DNA of 64,000 bases, from contig NZ_AYTB01000008.1 in assembly GCF_000505545.1 (NCBI RefSeq), positions 372,001 to 436,000 on the forward strand, given 5' to 3'. Source of the DNA: Kurthia huakuii LAM0618. Lineage in GTDB: Bacteria; Bacillota; Bacilli; Bacillales_A; Planococcaceae. The notes below the pieces were generated by a model. It was not told the DNA's origin. It did not search any database and worked only from the letters and a program-made list of their open reading frames with translations. A program made the translations under genes and the position numbers. Below are positions 9,691-17,917 of the stretch, in pieces; the stretch's first letter is position 1, and the number at the start of each line of letters is the position of its first letter.

Positions 9691-11637
9691 TTACAATGCG
9701 GTATTGGCATGCATAGCTGCTTCCGCTTCTTGCCATGGTACGACATAGCCCTTGCCATGACGACAAAAAATTGAGTTTGAGGTGTATGCGGGGTCTGCTT
9801 GTTTGTCATAACCAATGCGTTCGATCACCTCATCTGCATTGTGGCACTTATCATAGCCATCAAACACGAGACGCAAGCTGCCTTTACCATTCGTGTACGC
9901 CGCAAATTGCGTCGGATACGTCAAAAAACTAGCGACCGGTACACGCGCTTGAATCGTAACATATTCACCGTCCGTCAGCGGCGCTTCAAACGTGCCACTT
10001 GCCATTTGTAAATCACTCATCATGCGCCCCATATGGTCGATATGTGCACGCATCACAACCGCATAATACGGCTCTAACAATATATTTTCGACTTGTTCAA
10101 GCCCTTGGCGAAGCGCACGATGTGTCGCCTCTCGGAAGTCGCCACCTTCCGTATGTTTAATATGCGCCTTGCCGGTTACGAGCGTGACCGTTAAATCGGT
10201 AACAGTCGAGCCCGTTAGTAGACCGTGATGCGCGCGCTCTAACACATGTTGCTCAATTAAATTTTGCTGACCAACGAGTAAATCATCGGCATGACATGCA
10301 TTGATAAACGCTATCCCTTGCCCACGCGGTGCTGGCTCTAATCGTAAATGAACTTCCGCATAATGCTTTAGTGGTTCAAAATGCCCGTACCCTTTTGTTG
10401 CCGTAGCAATCGTTTCTTTATAAATAATCGTCGGTGCCCCAAATTGTACCGTTAAGTGAAAACGCTCGCGCAACACTTCTTCAAGCACTTCTAATTGAAT
10501 GACGCCCATAATGTGCAAATGAATTTCTTGCAAACTTTCTTGCCACACAACTTGTAGCGATGGGTCCTCTGCTTCTAACAAGCGGAAATAACGTAGCATT
10601 TCCTTCGGCGACACCCCGTCCTCAAAAACAACACGCGATTGCAGCGTCGGGACGAGACTCGGCGCTTTGTACGTGTTCGCCTCGCCAAATGTCGTACCGA
10701 TAACAGCATTTTTCAAACCATAAATGCCCACACTTTGACCCGCGAACGCTTCGGGAATTTGCTCAAACTTATCACCGTTATATAACCGAATTTGCCCAAC
10801 CTTATGAAGAGCACCAGCAACGACCAATGCCTCGCGCGCCTTTAGCGTTCCGGCATCCATTTTCAAATAGGCAATGCGGTGGCCGTTGTCATCGTGACGT
10901 ACTTTATAAACACGCGCAGCAAACGGCGCAGTCGCATCGTAATGCGTCGTCGTTAAACGAGCAAAATGGGCTAAAAAGGTGTCGACACCGTCATCTTGAA
11001 GCGCCGAACCGTAATGTACCGGAAAAACGCGTTCCTCGTCGATTAATCGCTGTAGCGCTGTTTCAAACACATCGCGCTCATAACCCGTTTCAAAATAGCG
11101 TTCAAGCAAAGCATCATCAAGTGTCGCTACTGCCTCGGCCAACGACTCATCCATCTCAGCAGTCAAATGGTTCGTTAAAACAACAGTGTTTGGGGTCAAT
11201 AATTTATGAATGGTCGCGAGTGCACCGGCTAAATTTGCGCCTTCACGGTCCATTTTATTAATAAAGAAAAATGTTGGCACATGATGCTTGCGTAGCAATT
11301 GCCACACCGTTTCTGTATGCCCTTCGACACCATCAACGGCATCAACTAATAACACCGCATAATCTAGCACTTGAATCGCGCGCTCCATCTCCGGTGAAAA
11401 ATCGACGTGCCCCGGTGTATCAATCATCGTATATGTATCATCGTTATACGTAAAAACCCCTTGTTCGGCAAATACCGTAATCCCTCGCTCGCGCTCAATT
11501 GGATGCAAATCTAAAAAAGCATTTTGATGATCGACGCGTCCGCGCGCAGCAATGCTATGACCATAATATAAAATTTGCTCCGAGAAAGTCGTTTTCCCGG
11601 TATCTACATGCGCAAATATTCCGAACGTTTTATACAT
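9691..11637 (-). CDS. TetM/TetO-like translational GTPase (ribosomal protection family)
   Basis: 648 residues, about the length of TetM (639). G-domain motifs are complete: AHVDTGKT (9-16), RERGITV (49-55), DTPGH (73-77) and NKMD (127-130). EF-G-like domains II to V follow, and the C-terminal part keeps the family pattern TNGKGSLRL..FDGYDKCH. Family members bind the ribosome like EF-G; acquired ones expel tetracycline, while many Firmicutes carry chromosomal relatives of unknown role. Base use matches neighbours and no mobile element is nearby, so this is probably a resident paralogue, not an acquired resistance gene. GAGGA precedes the ATG. Confidence 0.82.
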   Translation of the reverse strand: MYKTFGIFAHVDTGKTTFSEQILYYGHSIAARGRVDHQNAFLDLHPIERERGITVFAEQGVFTYNDDTYTMIDTPGHVDFSPEMERAIQVLDYAVLLVDAVDGVEGHTETVWQLLRKHHVPTFFFINKMDREGANLAGALATIHKLLTPNTVVLTNHLTAEMDESLAEAVATLDDALLERYFETGYERDVFETALQRLIDEERVFPVHYGSALQDDGVDTFLAHFARLTTTHYDATAPFAARVYKVRHDDNGHRIAYLKMDAGTLKAREALVVAGALHKVGQIRLYNGDKFEQIPEAFAGQSVGIYGLKNAVIGTTFGEANTYKAPSLVPTLQSRVVFEDGVSPKEMLRYFRLLEAEDPSLQVVWQESLQEIHLHIMGVIQLEVLEEVLRERFHLTVQFGAPTIIYKETIATATKGYGHFEPLKHYAEVHLRLEPAPRGQGIAFINACHADDLLVGQQNLIEQHVLERAHHGLLTGSTVTDLTVTLVTGKAHIKHTEGGDFREATHRALRQGLEQVENILLEPYYAVVMRAHIDHMGRMMSDLQMASGTFEAPLTDGEYVTIQARVPVASFLTYPTQFAAYTNGKGSLRLVFDGYDKCHNADEVIERIGYDKQADPAYTSNSIFCRHGKGYVVPWQEAEAAMHANTAL

Positions 11638-11791
11638 GCTATCGTCCTCATTTCCTTCAAACTGCTCTTATTATAGCACTTCTAACCTTATTTTATTCCC
11701 GCATTCTACTACGCTAAAACAGCCAAAACAAAAGAGTTGTAAACGACTTGATTCCTTCCTACACTAGTAGTAAAAGGAGGCGGTTGGCTAA

Positions 11792-12172
11792 ATGATGGTA
11801 GGTGATACTTTTTCAGCGAAGCGAACATTTACGCGCGGTGATGTGTTAGCATTTAGTAATATTACAGGGGATTTTGGCTCGCTGCATACGATGCCCGACC
11901 AGAGCGGACGTGTCCGCGTGCATAGCTTATTAATCGCCAGCATCGCAACGAAAGTCGGCGGTGATTTAAATTTCTTTTCTGAAACGCTTGACCACACGTT
12001 TTTAAAACCTGTTTATACCGGCGATGACGTGACATGCAAAATTACGATTACGAGCGTCACATCACTTGATGATTCCTTTCATATCGATATGACACTCGTC
12101 TTTAAAAATGCCGAGCGTGAAACCGTCGCAACTGGTAAAGGCAGTGGCTTTATCCCGAAAAACATTTCGTAA
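11792..12172 (+). CDS. MaoC-like hotdog-fold protein
   Basis: 126 residues with the MaoC/R-specific enoyl-CoA hydratase pattern: FSNITGDFGSLH near residue 22-33 supplies the Asp and His positions of the hydratase motif, followed by HSLLIASIATK and TFLKPVYTGDDVTCKITITS, typical of single-domain MaoC proteins. Known members hydrate 2-enoyl-CoA, but some are not enzymes; the Asn-Pro that usually follows the motif Asp is replaced by Phe-Gly, so activity is uncertain. AAAGGAGG lies 11 nt before the ATG. It is transcribed alone and ends at a bidirectional terminator. Confidence 0.72.
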   Translation: MMVGDTFSAKRTFTRGDVLAFSNITGDFGSLHTMPDQSGRVRVHSLLIASIATKVGGDLNFFSETLDHTFLKPVYTGDDVTCKITITSVTSLDDSFHIDMTLVFKNAERETVATGKGSGFIPKNIS

Positions 12173-12173
12173 T

Positions 12174-12211
12174 AAAAAAACTTCTGGCACCAATGCCAGA
12201 AGTTTTTTTAA
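12174..12211. terminator. Bidirectional intrinsic terminator
   Basis: Stem CTTCTGGCA/TGCCAGAAG with A-rich and T-rich flanks, shared by the convergent MaoC-like and patatin-like genes; the minus-strand gene ends within its flank. Confidence 0.9.
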
Positions 12212-13056
12212 GATAGCTGTAAAAATTCTTTTAAATCATGCATGCGCATCGTCGCCTCATGTAATCCTAAACGATAGTTGGCACGCATTTTACTAACATC
12301 TTTTTCCATACCTTCAATGCTATATGGCGGGCGGAAAATAAATGCTTTACCATCGCGCTCTAACTGCTCACACAGCGCCACCGCTTCATTGTAATGCTCA
12401 AAACGCTTTAGCATAACATCGACTAACTTTGGATGCTTTTTGCGTAAAAGCTGCATTGCGGCCTTCGTTTGGCGGTCCATTGTCTTATAATACCCTGCAG
12501 GGCGCGTCAACACGATAACATGCTTGTCATACCCTCGATCAATCGCGTGTTGCACTGGAATCGGGGCAGCTAAACCGCCATCGTAATACGGCACGCCATT
12601 TAATTTAATTTCTGGAAATAGCACCGGAATGGCACATGTTGCGCGCAATAGTTGGCTATCGGTATCCATTTGCTGCACGTCCATAAATTCCACTTCACCT
12701 GTATTGGCATTCGTTACACCAGCAAGCGCTGTTCCTTCGTAGCTGCGGAATGTATCCCAGTCGAATAACTCAAGTTGATTCGGCAACACATTCCAACCGA
12801 AGTCCAAGCCAAATAACGAACGCTCCGTTAAAAAATTGCGCATCCCTACGTAACGTTTATCATGACGATATTCGGTAAAAACGCGCATCGTACGCTCTGG
12901 TTGCTTTGAAATATAGGAACATAAATTAATCGCCCCAGCTGAAATTCCGATAATGTACGGCATCATAATGTCTTCACGTAAAAAGGCATCGAGCACACCA
13001 CTCGTATAAATCGTACGGAATGTGCCCCCCTCTAAAATCAAACTTGTTTTTTCCAT
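12208..13056 (-). CDS. Patatin-like phospholipase family protein
   Basis: 282 residues with the patatin serine-aspartate dyad: GISAG at 37-41 (Ser39) and DGG at 159-161 (Asp159), plus an N-terminal oxyanion-hole stretch LEGGTFR. Family members are acyl hydrolases, often of unknown substrate; close Firmicute relatives are annotated as YqhO/RssA-like. No signal peptide, so cytoplasmic. The ATG at 13056 is chosen because AAGGGAAG lies 8 nt upstream; the GTG at 13065 overlaps that site. Confidence 0.88.
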   Translation of the reverse strand: MEKTSLILEGGTFRTIYTSGVLDAFLREDIMMPYIIGISAGAINLCSYISKQPERTMRVFTEYRHDKRYVGMRNFLTERSLFGLDFGWNVLPNQLELFDWDTFRSYEGTALAGVTNANTGEVEFMDVQQMDTDSQLLRATCAIPVLFPEIKLNGVPYYDGGLAAPIPVQHAIDRGYDKHVIVLTRPAGYYKTMDRQTKAAMQLLRKKHPKLVDVMLKRFEHYNEAVALCEQLERDGKAFIFRPPYSIEGMEKDVSKMRANYRLGLHEATMRMHDLKEFLQLS

Positions 13057-13256
13057 CGTTGCCACTTCCCTTACTTTTCTGCCTTTCTATCGTACACTAA
13101 ATGCAAAAAACTGTCATACTGGAATGATTCAAGCCTTTACGTTGTTCTTTGTACGCTGTATGCTACAATTCGAGAAAATGGTTATAGACAAAACGGCAAT
13201 GACCATATGTTTGATGAATCAACGCTTGGAGGAGGGTGTCTTCTGCGAAAAAATGA

Positions 13257-13290
13257 CAAAAAAGAAGCTCGAACGTATGCGAGCTTCTCG
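13257..13290 (-). terminator. Terminator after metA
   Basis: On the minus strand, stem GAAGCTCG/CGAGCTTC with an 8-nt loop and a T6 tail just past the metA stop. The remaining region up to 13056 holds no gene I can support. Confidence 0.88.
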
Positions 13291-13297
13291 TTAAACA

Positions 13298-14245
13298 TTA
13301 TAAACACGATGACGTCAATGAATGATTTGCACCTTTATCAACCCAATCATATGGCGTTTCTTGGTACACGTAATAATTGAGCCAATTTGAGAATAATAAG
13401 TGCGTATGCGAACGCCACGTATTCCGCGGTTTTTTCGTTGGATCATCTTGCGGGAAGTAATGCTTTGGTAGTTCTGGATTTAAGCCACGTGCCACGTCGC
13501 GCTCATATTCTAACGCTAGCGTATCGGCATCATATTCTAAATGACCCGTCACCATAATATGGCGCTCATCTTTTGAAATCATTAAAAAGGCGCCCGCTTC
13601 ATCAGATGCCGACAATAGTTCAAGCTCAGGATGCTGTTTAATCGCATCGAGTGACACCGACGTATTACGCGAGTGTGGTGCCGGGTACACATCATCAAAT
13701 CCACGAATTAAATTAACGGTACTATCATACACTTCATGGTCAAAAATACCCGAACATTTTGTTGGCAGCGGATATTTACCGATGCCGTAATAATGATAAA
13801 GTGCCGCCTGTGCTCCCCAACAAATATGCATCGTTGACGTCACATTGTCCTGTGCCCAATCTAAGATTTCTTTATGTTCCTCCCAGAAATCGACTTCATC
13901 AAATTCAAAAAGTTCGATTGGCGCACCCGTAATAATCATGCCATCATAGCGTTCATGCTTAATATCGTGAAATGTTGAGTAAAATGTTTCTAAATGTGAT
14001 TTTGAAACATTTTTTGACTCATGTGTCGCCGTATTTAAGAAGGTCACATTCACTTGTAATGGTGTATTTCCTAATAATCGTAAAAGCTGTAATTCTGTTT
14101 TTTCTTTTTCCGGCATTAAATTAAAAATTAAAATATTCAAAGGACGAATATTTTGGCTCTTTGAGCGCTCTTCTTCCATGACGAAAATTTTCTCTTCTTT
14201 TAGTCGTGCTGTTGCCGGTAAGTGCTGTGGAATGTTAATTGGCAT
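13298..14245 (-). CDS. metA: Homoserine O-acetyltransferase, MetA type
   Basis: 315 residues. Cys142 in ICWGAQAA, His235 and Glu237 in TGHLEYD are the MetA catalytic residues at the canonical positions. Residue 111 is Glu ([10 protein letters not shown]); in studied MetA enzymes Glu111 goes with acetyl-CoA and Gly111 with succinyl-CoA, so I predict O-acetylhomoserine as product despite the common succinyltransferase label. It catalyses the first committed step of methionine synthesis. The start at 14245 has GAGGGGG 9 nt upstream; the longer frame from 14263 would begin in that site. A SAM-I riboswitch and terminator precede it, so excess SAM should stop transcription. Confidence 0.95.
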   Translation of the reverse strand: MPINIPQHLPATARLKEEKIFVMEEERSKSQNIRPLNILIFNLMPEKEKTELQLLRLLGNTPLQVNVTFLNTATHESKNVSKSHLETFYSTFHDIKHERYDGMIITGAPIELFEFDEVDFWEEHKEILDWAQDNVTSTMHICWGAQAALYHYYGIGKYPLPTKCSGIFDHEVYDSTVNLIRGFDDVYPAPHSRNTSVSLDAIKQHPELELLSASDEAGAFLMISKDERHIMVTGHLEYDADTLALEYERDVARGLNPELPKHYFPQDDPTKKPRNTWRSHTHLLFSNWLNYYVYQETPYDWVDKGANHSLTSSCL

Positions 14246-14269
14246 ATTAATGAACCCCCTCAAATTCGT

Positions 14270-14302
14270 AAAAAAAGCCCTTCTTAAAAAAATAAGAAGG
14301 GC
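14270..14302 (-). terminator. Riboswitch-controlled terminator in the metA leader
   Basis: Stem AGCCCTTCTTA/TAAGAAGGGCT with a T-run, placed between the aptamer and the metA ribosome-binding site. This is the expression platform expected for an S-box leader. Confidence 0.92.
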
Positions 14303-14315
14303 GATTTATCCGTTT

Positions 14316-14420
14316 CTTATCTTCCAAGTGTCATACTTGTAGGAGTTAGCACCTTTCTACAATTGTAGAGGTTGCTGAAGCGTCGTCAGGCCTTGTCCCT
14401 CGGCTTCTCTTGATAAGACT
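14316..14420 (-). ncRNA. SAM-I (S-box) riboswitch aptamer
   Basis: Read on the minus strand, the conserved S-box blocks appear in order: TTATCAAGAG, then GAGGGAC, GGCC, CTTCAGCAACC, AGGTGCTAACTCC and the closing GAAGATAAG that pairs with the first block (P1). The AAGGTGCTAA core and CAGCAACC box are as in known SAM-I aptamers. It sits upstream of metA and its terminator, so high S-adenosylmethionine should favour termination. Confidence 0.95.
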
Positions 14421-14434
14421 ATGCAGTTTTAGCT

Positions 14435-14463
14435 ATCATAGCAAACTCCACTATATTTTGCAA
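14435..14463 (-). promoter_or_regulatory. Sigma-A promoter of the S-box/metA transcript
   Basis: On the minus strand TTGCAA, a 17-nt spacer and TATGAT, placed about 15 nt before the aptamer start. Confidence 0.75.
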
Positions 14464-14484
14464 ACTTTTCTGAAAAAATAGAAT

Positions 14485-16104
14485 TTAATCATATGAAACT
14501 TGGCGCTCTAACTGATATTTTTGGATTTTACGCACGAGTGTCGATTGATTACAGCCTAATGCTTTTGCTGTTTGGCGAATGCTTGGGTATTGGCTCAGCG
14601 CTTCCTTAATTAACTTGCGCTCAAACGCATCAACTTGATCTTTTAACGAATGATTGCTATCATACGTCGCTGTATGCACGAATGTCTCATGAACAATTGG
14701 CGCAAGACTAGGCTGTTGATACTCAGACTTTTGAAATTCACGTTGAATGTATGCTAACGTAATCGTCGACTCCTGCGTTAAAAGGCTAGCTCGTTCGATA
14801 AAGTTTTTTAATTGGCGAATATTTCCCGGCCAATAATATTCCGCTAAACGCGCAACAGCGGCTTCTTCAATCGTACGCTCAATGCTATATTTTTTCATCA
14901 CGAGATGTAAAAAACGATAAGCGAGCGGTGCAATATCTTCCTTGCGCTCACGTAGCGGCGGAATACGTAGCGGAATAATGTTCAAGCGATAAAATAAATC
15001 TTCACGAAACTCGCCGCGCTGCACCATATCGTATAAATTACGATTTGTCGCCGTAATAATGCGTACATCAACAGGGATTGGTTTAATGCCACCAACACGC
15101 GTAATTTCCGATTCTTGTAAGACGCGTAGTAGCTTCACTTGCAGCGATGAAGGCATCTCACCAATTTCATCTAAAAATAACGTCCCACCCGATGCGAGCT
15201 CAAATAAACCTGGCTTGCCGGTCTTACTTGCACCGGTAAACGCGCCGCCCATATAACCAAATAACTCGGACTCTAATAAATTTTCAGGAATCGCTCCGCA
15301 GTTAACCGTAATCATCGGTTGCTTTGCCCGGTGACTTTGCTGATGAATAAGCTTCGTCAATTCTTCCTTCCCAACGCCCGACTCCCCGGTAATTAAAATT
15401 GTTGAATCAACATTCGCAACTAAGTTTGCTTTTTCAACGACTTGGCGCATCGATTTTGAAACAGCAATTAAACTTGACGATGATTGTTGCTTTAATGCCT
15501 CAAGCTGCTCTTTATATTGCGCACTTTGCGATTCTAAGCGCTCAATCGTACGCTCCATATCACGCAGTTCGGTCATTTCGCGTGAATTGGCTACAACATA
15601 TTCAACATTGCCAGCCTCATCAAAAATCGGTAGCGCCGTCACAAGCACGACATGACCATTCGCAAACGTTTGCACGATATCTTCACGTTTTTTTGACTTC
15701 AATACTTTCATTGTCACCGATTCATTCATAATACCACGTTCAACAAATTCAATGACCGGCAAATAACGCGCATCGACTTCAAACATTTTACGATCAGCTT
15801 CATTTTGAAAGACGATAATACCATCCGAATTACAAATCGTTAAACCATCGCTGACCGAATTTAACACATTTTCGATAAACTGCCATGATGTCGTCATCTC
15901 TTTATCATGAATAATAAATAAATACGAGGCGTCTAGTTCAATAATATGCACAAAACAATATTCTAAATCCAAATAATCTTGACGTTCTAATCGAAACTTT
16001 TCAATGATTTCGGCATATTGCTGCGGTGGTTGCTCACTATTACTCGAAATCCAATTAAATTGTTTATCCGTTAAAATATATGTAATCATTTGCTTTAATT
16101 CCAT
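14485..16104 (-). CDS. Sigma-54-dependent enhancer-binding regulator with PAS domain and TyrR-type HTH
   Basis: 539 residues. Order: N-terminal region, PAS sensor (about 75-180), short coiled coil, AAA+ domain with Walker A GESGVGKE (240-247), sigma-54 contact GAFTGA (287-292), Walker B LFLDEIGE (309-316) and YWPGNIRQL, then a C-terminal helix-turn-helix SIRQTAKALGCNQSTLVRKI of TyrR type. Such proteins bind upstream sites and use ATP to open sigma-54 promoters; the PAS domain would sense a small ligand. The gene directly upstream on the same strand is an amino acid permease with a strong -24/-12 promoter, its likely target. ATG 16104 has GGAGGG at 8 nt. The gene probably has its own promoter, since a terminator separates it from the permease. 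Confidence 0.93.
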   Translation of the reverse strand: MELKQMITYILTDKQFNWISSNSEQPPQQYAEIIEKFRLERQDYLDLEYCFVHIIELDASYLFIIHDKEMTTSWQFIENVLNSVSDGLTICNSDGIIVFQNEADRKMFEVDARYLPVIEFVERGIMNESVTMKVLKSKKREDIVQTFANGHVVLVTALPIFDEAGNVEYVVANSREMTELRDMERTIERLESQSAQYKEQLEALKQQSSSSLIAVSKSMRQVVEKANLVANVDSTILITGESGVGKEELTKLIHQQSHRAKQPMITVNCGAIPENLLESELFGYMGGAFTGASKTGKPGLFELASGGTLFLDEIGEMPSSLQVKLLRVLQESEITRVGGIKPIPVDVRIITATNRNLYDMVQRGEFREDLFYRLNIIPLRIPPLRERKEDIAPLAYRFLHLVMKKYSIERTIEEAAVARLAEYYWPGNIRQLKNFIERASLLTQESTITLAYIQREFQKSEYQQPSLAPIVHETFVHTATYDSNHSLKDQVDAFERKLIKEALSQYPSIRQTAKALGCNQSTLVRKIQKYQLERQVSYD

Positions 16105-16170
16105 CGACAACACCCTCCGAAACTTAGCTTAACATGAACTTTCTGGAAAAAGAAGCATTTAACGGCATTA

Positions 16171-16203
16171 AAAAGCGAGAACAGTACCTATGCCATTCTC
16201 GCC
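16171..16203 (-). terminator. Terminator after the sigma-54 permease gene
   Basis: Minus-strand stem GCGAGAA/TTCTCGC followed by T5, between the permease and its regulator; it makes read-through into the regulator partial at most. Confidence 0.8.
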
Positions 16204-16211
16204 TCCATTTT

Positions 16212-17609
16212 TTATTCTACATCGACATTTTGTTGTGTCGTCACGTTTGCTAACGATGCTTTACGCATACGCTCACGAACGAAGAAGCTTGCTACAACAA
16301 GTACGACAAGTATCGTACTCATGAAAAATTGTGCTTGAAGCGACTCAATCAATATTTGACAGAAATAAACGCCTGCTAACATCGCAATTGTCACATATGT
16401 CAAATACGGGAATAACCACATTTTAATTGCTAGTGGCTCCGTTGTTGTTTGTTCATATTGTTTACGGAAACGAATATGCGCTACGGCAATAAAGATATAT
16501 ACAATAATCATTAACGCACCTACCGCATTTCCTAAGAAGTAGAAAATGACATCTGGTGAGACGAAGTATAATATTGCACAAACGTAAGCAATAAGCGTAC
16601 TGCCAAGAATCGCCCATGTTGGTGCGCTACTTCTCTTTGATAATTTCATAAAGATTGCTGGGGCATCGCCATTTTCAGCCATCCCTAGTAACATACGTGA
16701 GCTTGTAAAAATCGCTGAGTTCATTACTGAAATAAGCGATGTGAAAATCACAATTTGCATTAATTGTGCCGCCATTGGAAGGCCAGCCATTTCTAAAATA
16801 TTCGCATAAGGTGCTGCAAGTAATTCTGCATTATTCCATGGAATAATGCAGATCATAATTAATACTGAACCGATGAAGAACAATGCTAGACGATAAATAA
16901 CATTGTTGATAGCGCGTACGATATTGCGTTTTGGATCTTCTGATTCACCAGCCGCAATCGCCGCAACTTCAGCGCCACAAATAGAGAATATAACAAAGAC
17001 AATACCTGTAAAGATTGGTAACACACCATTTGGCGCAAAGCCACCAGCTTCTTGAATAAATGCAAAGCCATTATGTTCAAATGTTGGTAGTACACCAAAA
17101 ATCATTAACGCACCTACAACTAAGAACACAACAATAGCCCCAACTTTAATGAATGCTAACCAATATTCAAATTCACCAAACATTTTTACTGAGTACAAAT
17201 TAATCGCTGTTAATAATAACGTAATCCCAACACTACCGACCCATACCGGAATCGATGGTACCCAAGAATGCAGCATACCGCCAATTACGGCTGCTTCTAA
17301 TCCAACGATGAATACCCAACTTGCCCAATATAACCAGCCAACTGTATAACCTGCCCAACGACCGATATAACGTGTTGAATACGCTGCAAACGAACCATTT
17401 TCTGGTCGCGTTGATGCCATTTCACCAAGCATTCGCATAATAAAGACGATAATCATACAAGCTAATATGTACGATACGATGGTTGCAGGACCCGTCGACA
17501 TAATATTTTTCCCTGTTCCGACGAACAAACCCGTTCCGATAATCCCACCAATTGAAATCATCGTGATGTGGCGTGTTTTTAACGTTTTGCCTAATTCTAC
17601 TTGCGCCAT
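16212..17609 (-). CDS. Amino acid permease, APC superfamily (GABA/AAT family)
   Basis: 465 residues with twelve hydrophobic helices. The N-terminus HITMISIGGIIGTGLFVGTG and GEMASTRPENGSFAAYSTRYIG, and FSICGAEVAAIAAGESEDPKRNI are hallmarks of the amino acid transporter (AAT) family that includes GabP, RocE and AroP. It would import an amino acid with protons; the substrate is not clear, a GABA- or branched/aromatic amino acid-type compound being possible. ATG 17609 follows GGAGG; the longer open frame to 17681 would cover the -24/-12 promoter and is rejected. The sigma-54 promoter and downstream TyrR-type activator gene suggest induction by its own substrate or a related metabolite. Confidence 0.9.
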   Translation of the reverse strand: MAQVELGKTLKTRHITMISIGGIIGTGLFVGTGKNIMSTGPATIVSYILACMIIVFIMRMLGEMASTRPENGSFAAYSTRYIGRWAGYTVGWLYWASWVFIVGLEAAVIGGMLHSWVPSIPVWVGSVGITLLLTAINLYSVKMFGEFEYWLAFIKVGAIVVFLVVGALMIFGVLPTFEHNGFAFIQEAGGFAPNGVLPIFTGIVFVIFSICGAEVAAIAAGESEDPKRNIVRAINNVIYRLALFFIGSVLIMICIIPWNNAELLAAPYANILEMAGLPMAAQLMQIVIFTSLISVMNSAIFTSSRMLLGMAENGDAPAIFMKLSKRSSAPTWAILGSTLIAYVCAILYFVSPDVIFYFLGNAVGALMIIVYIFIAVAHIRFRKQYEQTTTEPLAIKMWLFPYLTYVTIAMLAGVYFCQILIESLQAQFFMSTILVVLVVASFFVRERMRKASLANVTTQQNVDVE

Positions 17610-17646
17610 ACTACAGCACCTCCAAATTTTTCGCTCACCTTTTAAT

Positions 17647-17664
17647 ATGCAATTATCGTGCCAA
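17647..17664 (-). promoter_or_regulatory. Sigma-54 (-24/-12) promoter of the permease gene
   Basis: The minus strand reads TTGGCACGATAATTGCAT, which matches TGGCACG-N4-TTGC at every fixed position with correct spacing. It lies 38 bp before the permease ATG. RpoN promoters are rare in Firmicutes and normally used for amino acid or sugar catabolism, in agreement with the neighbouring activator. Confidence 0.92.
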
Positions 17665-17747
17665 TTTAAAAAACGGTTCAAATTCCTTGTATTTCCTACT
17701 TTTACCGTTTTTTAAGAATTTTTTACAGTTTCCATTACCGCATACAT

Positions 17748-17765
17748 CGTTGCATTTTTGCATCG
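17748..17765. promoter_or_regulatory. Candidate upstream activating site for the sigma-54 regulator
   Basis: An inverted repeat CGTTGCA-TTTT-TGCATCG (one mismatch) 84 bp upstream of the -24/-12 element, the usual distance for an enhancer. Another TGCAT copy lies at 17771-17775. Binding by the neighbouring regulator is inference. Confidence 0.45.
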
Positions 17766-17871
17766 TTTTTTGCATTAATTATTCATATAATTATGCGATA
17801 ATACATAGCGATTCTCGAGATGATTAAAATTTTCTCTAAAAATCAATATTTCTATTTTGATACAATCCATT

Positions 17872-17910
17872 AAAAAAAGCAGAAATCATCCGGACGATTT
17901 CTGCTTTTTT
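17872..17910 (-). terminator. Terminator after the chemoreceptor gene
   Basis: Stem AAGCAGAAATCGTCC/GGATGATTTCTGCTTT (minus strand, one G-T type imperfection) with T tail, just past the stop at 17918. The gap 17665-17871 otherwise holds only the permease control region. Confidence 0.88.
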
Positions 17911-17917
17911 CCAGTTA

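Noticed and set aside
9691-11637. Acquired tetracycline resistance gene
   Set aside because: No insertion sequence, transposon or base-composition change around it; a chromosomal paralogue is more likely.
13022-13294. 90-aa plus-strand ORF between the patatin-like gene and metA
   Set aside because: It starts inside the patatin-like gene on the other strand, and its 3' end is the metA terminator stem; no family resemblance.
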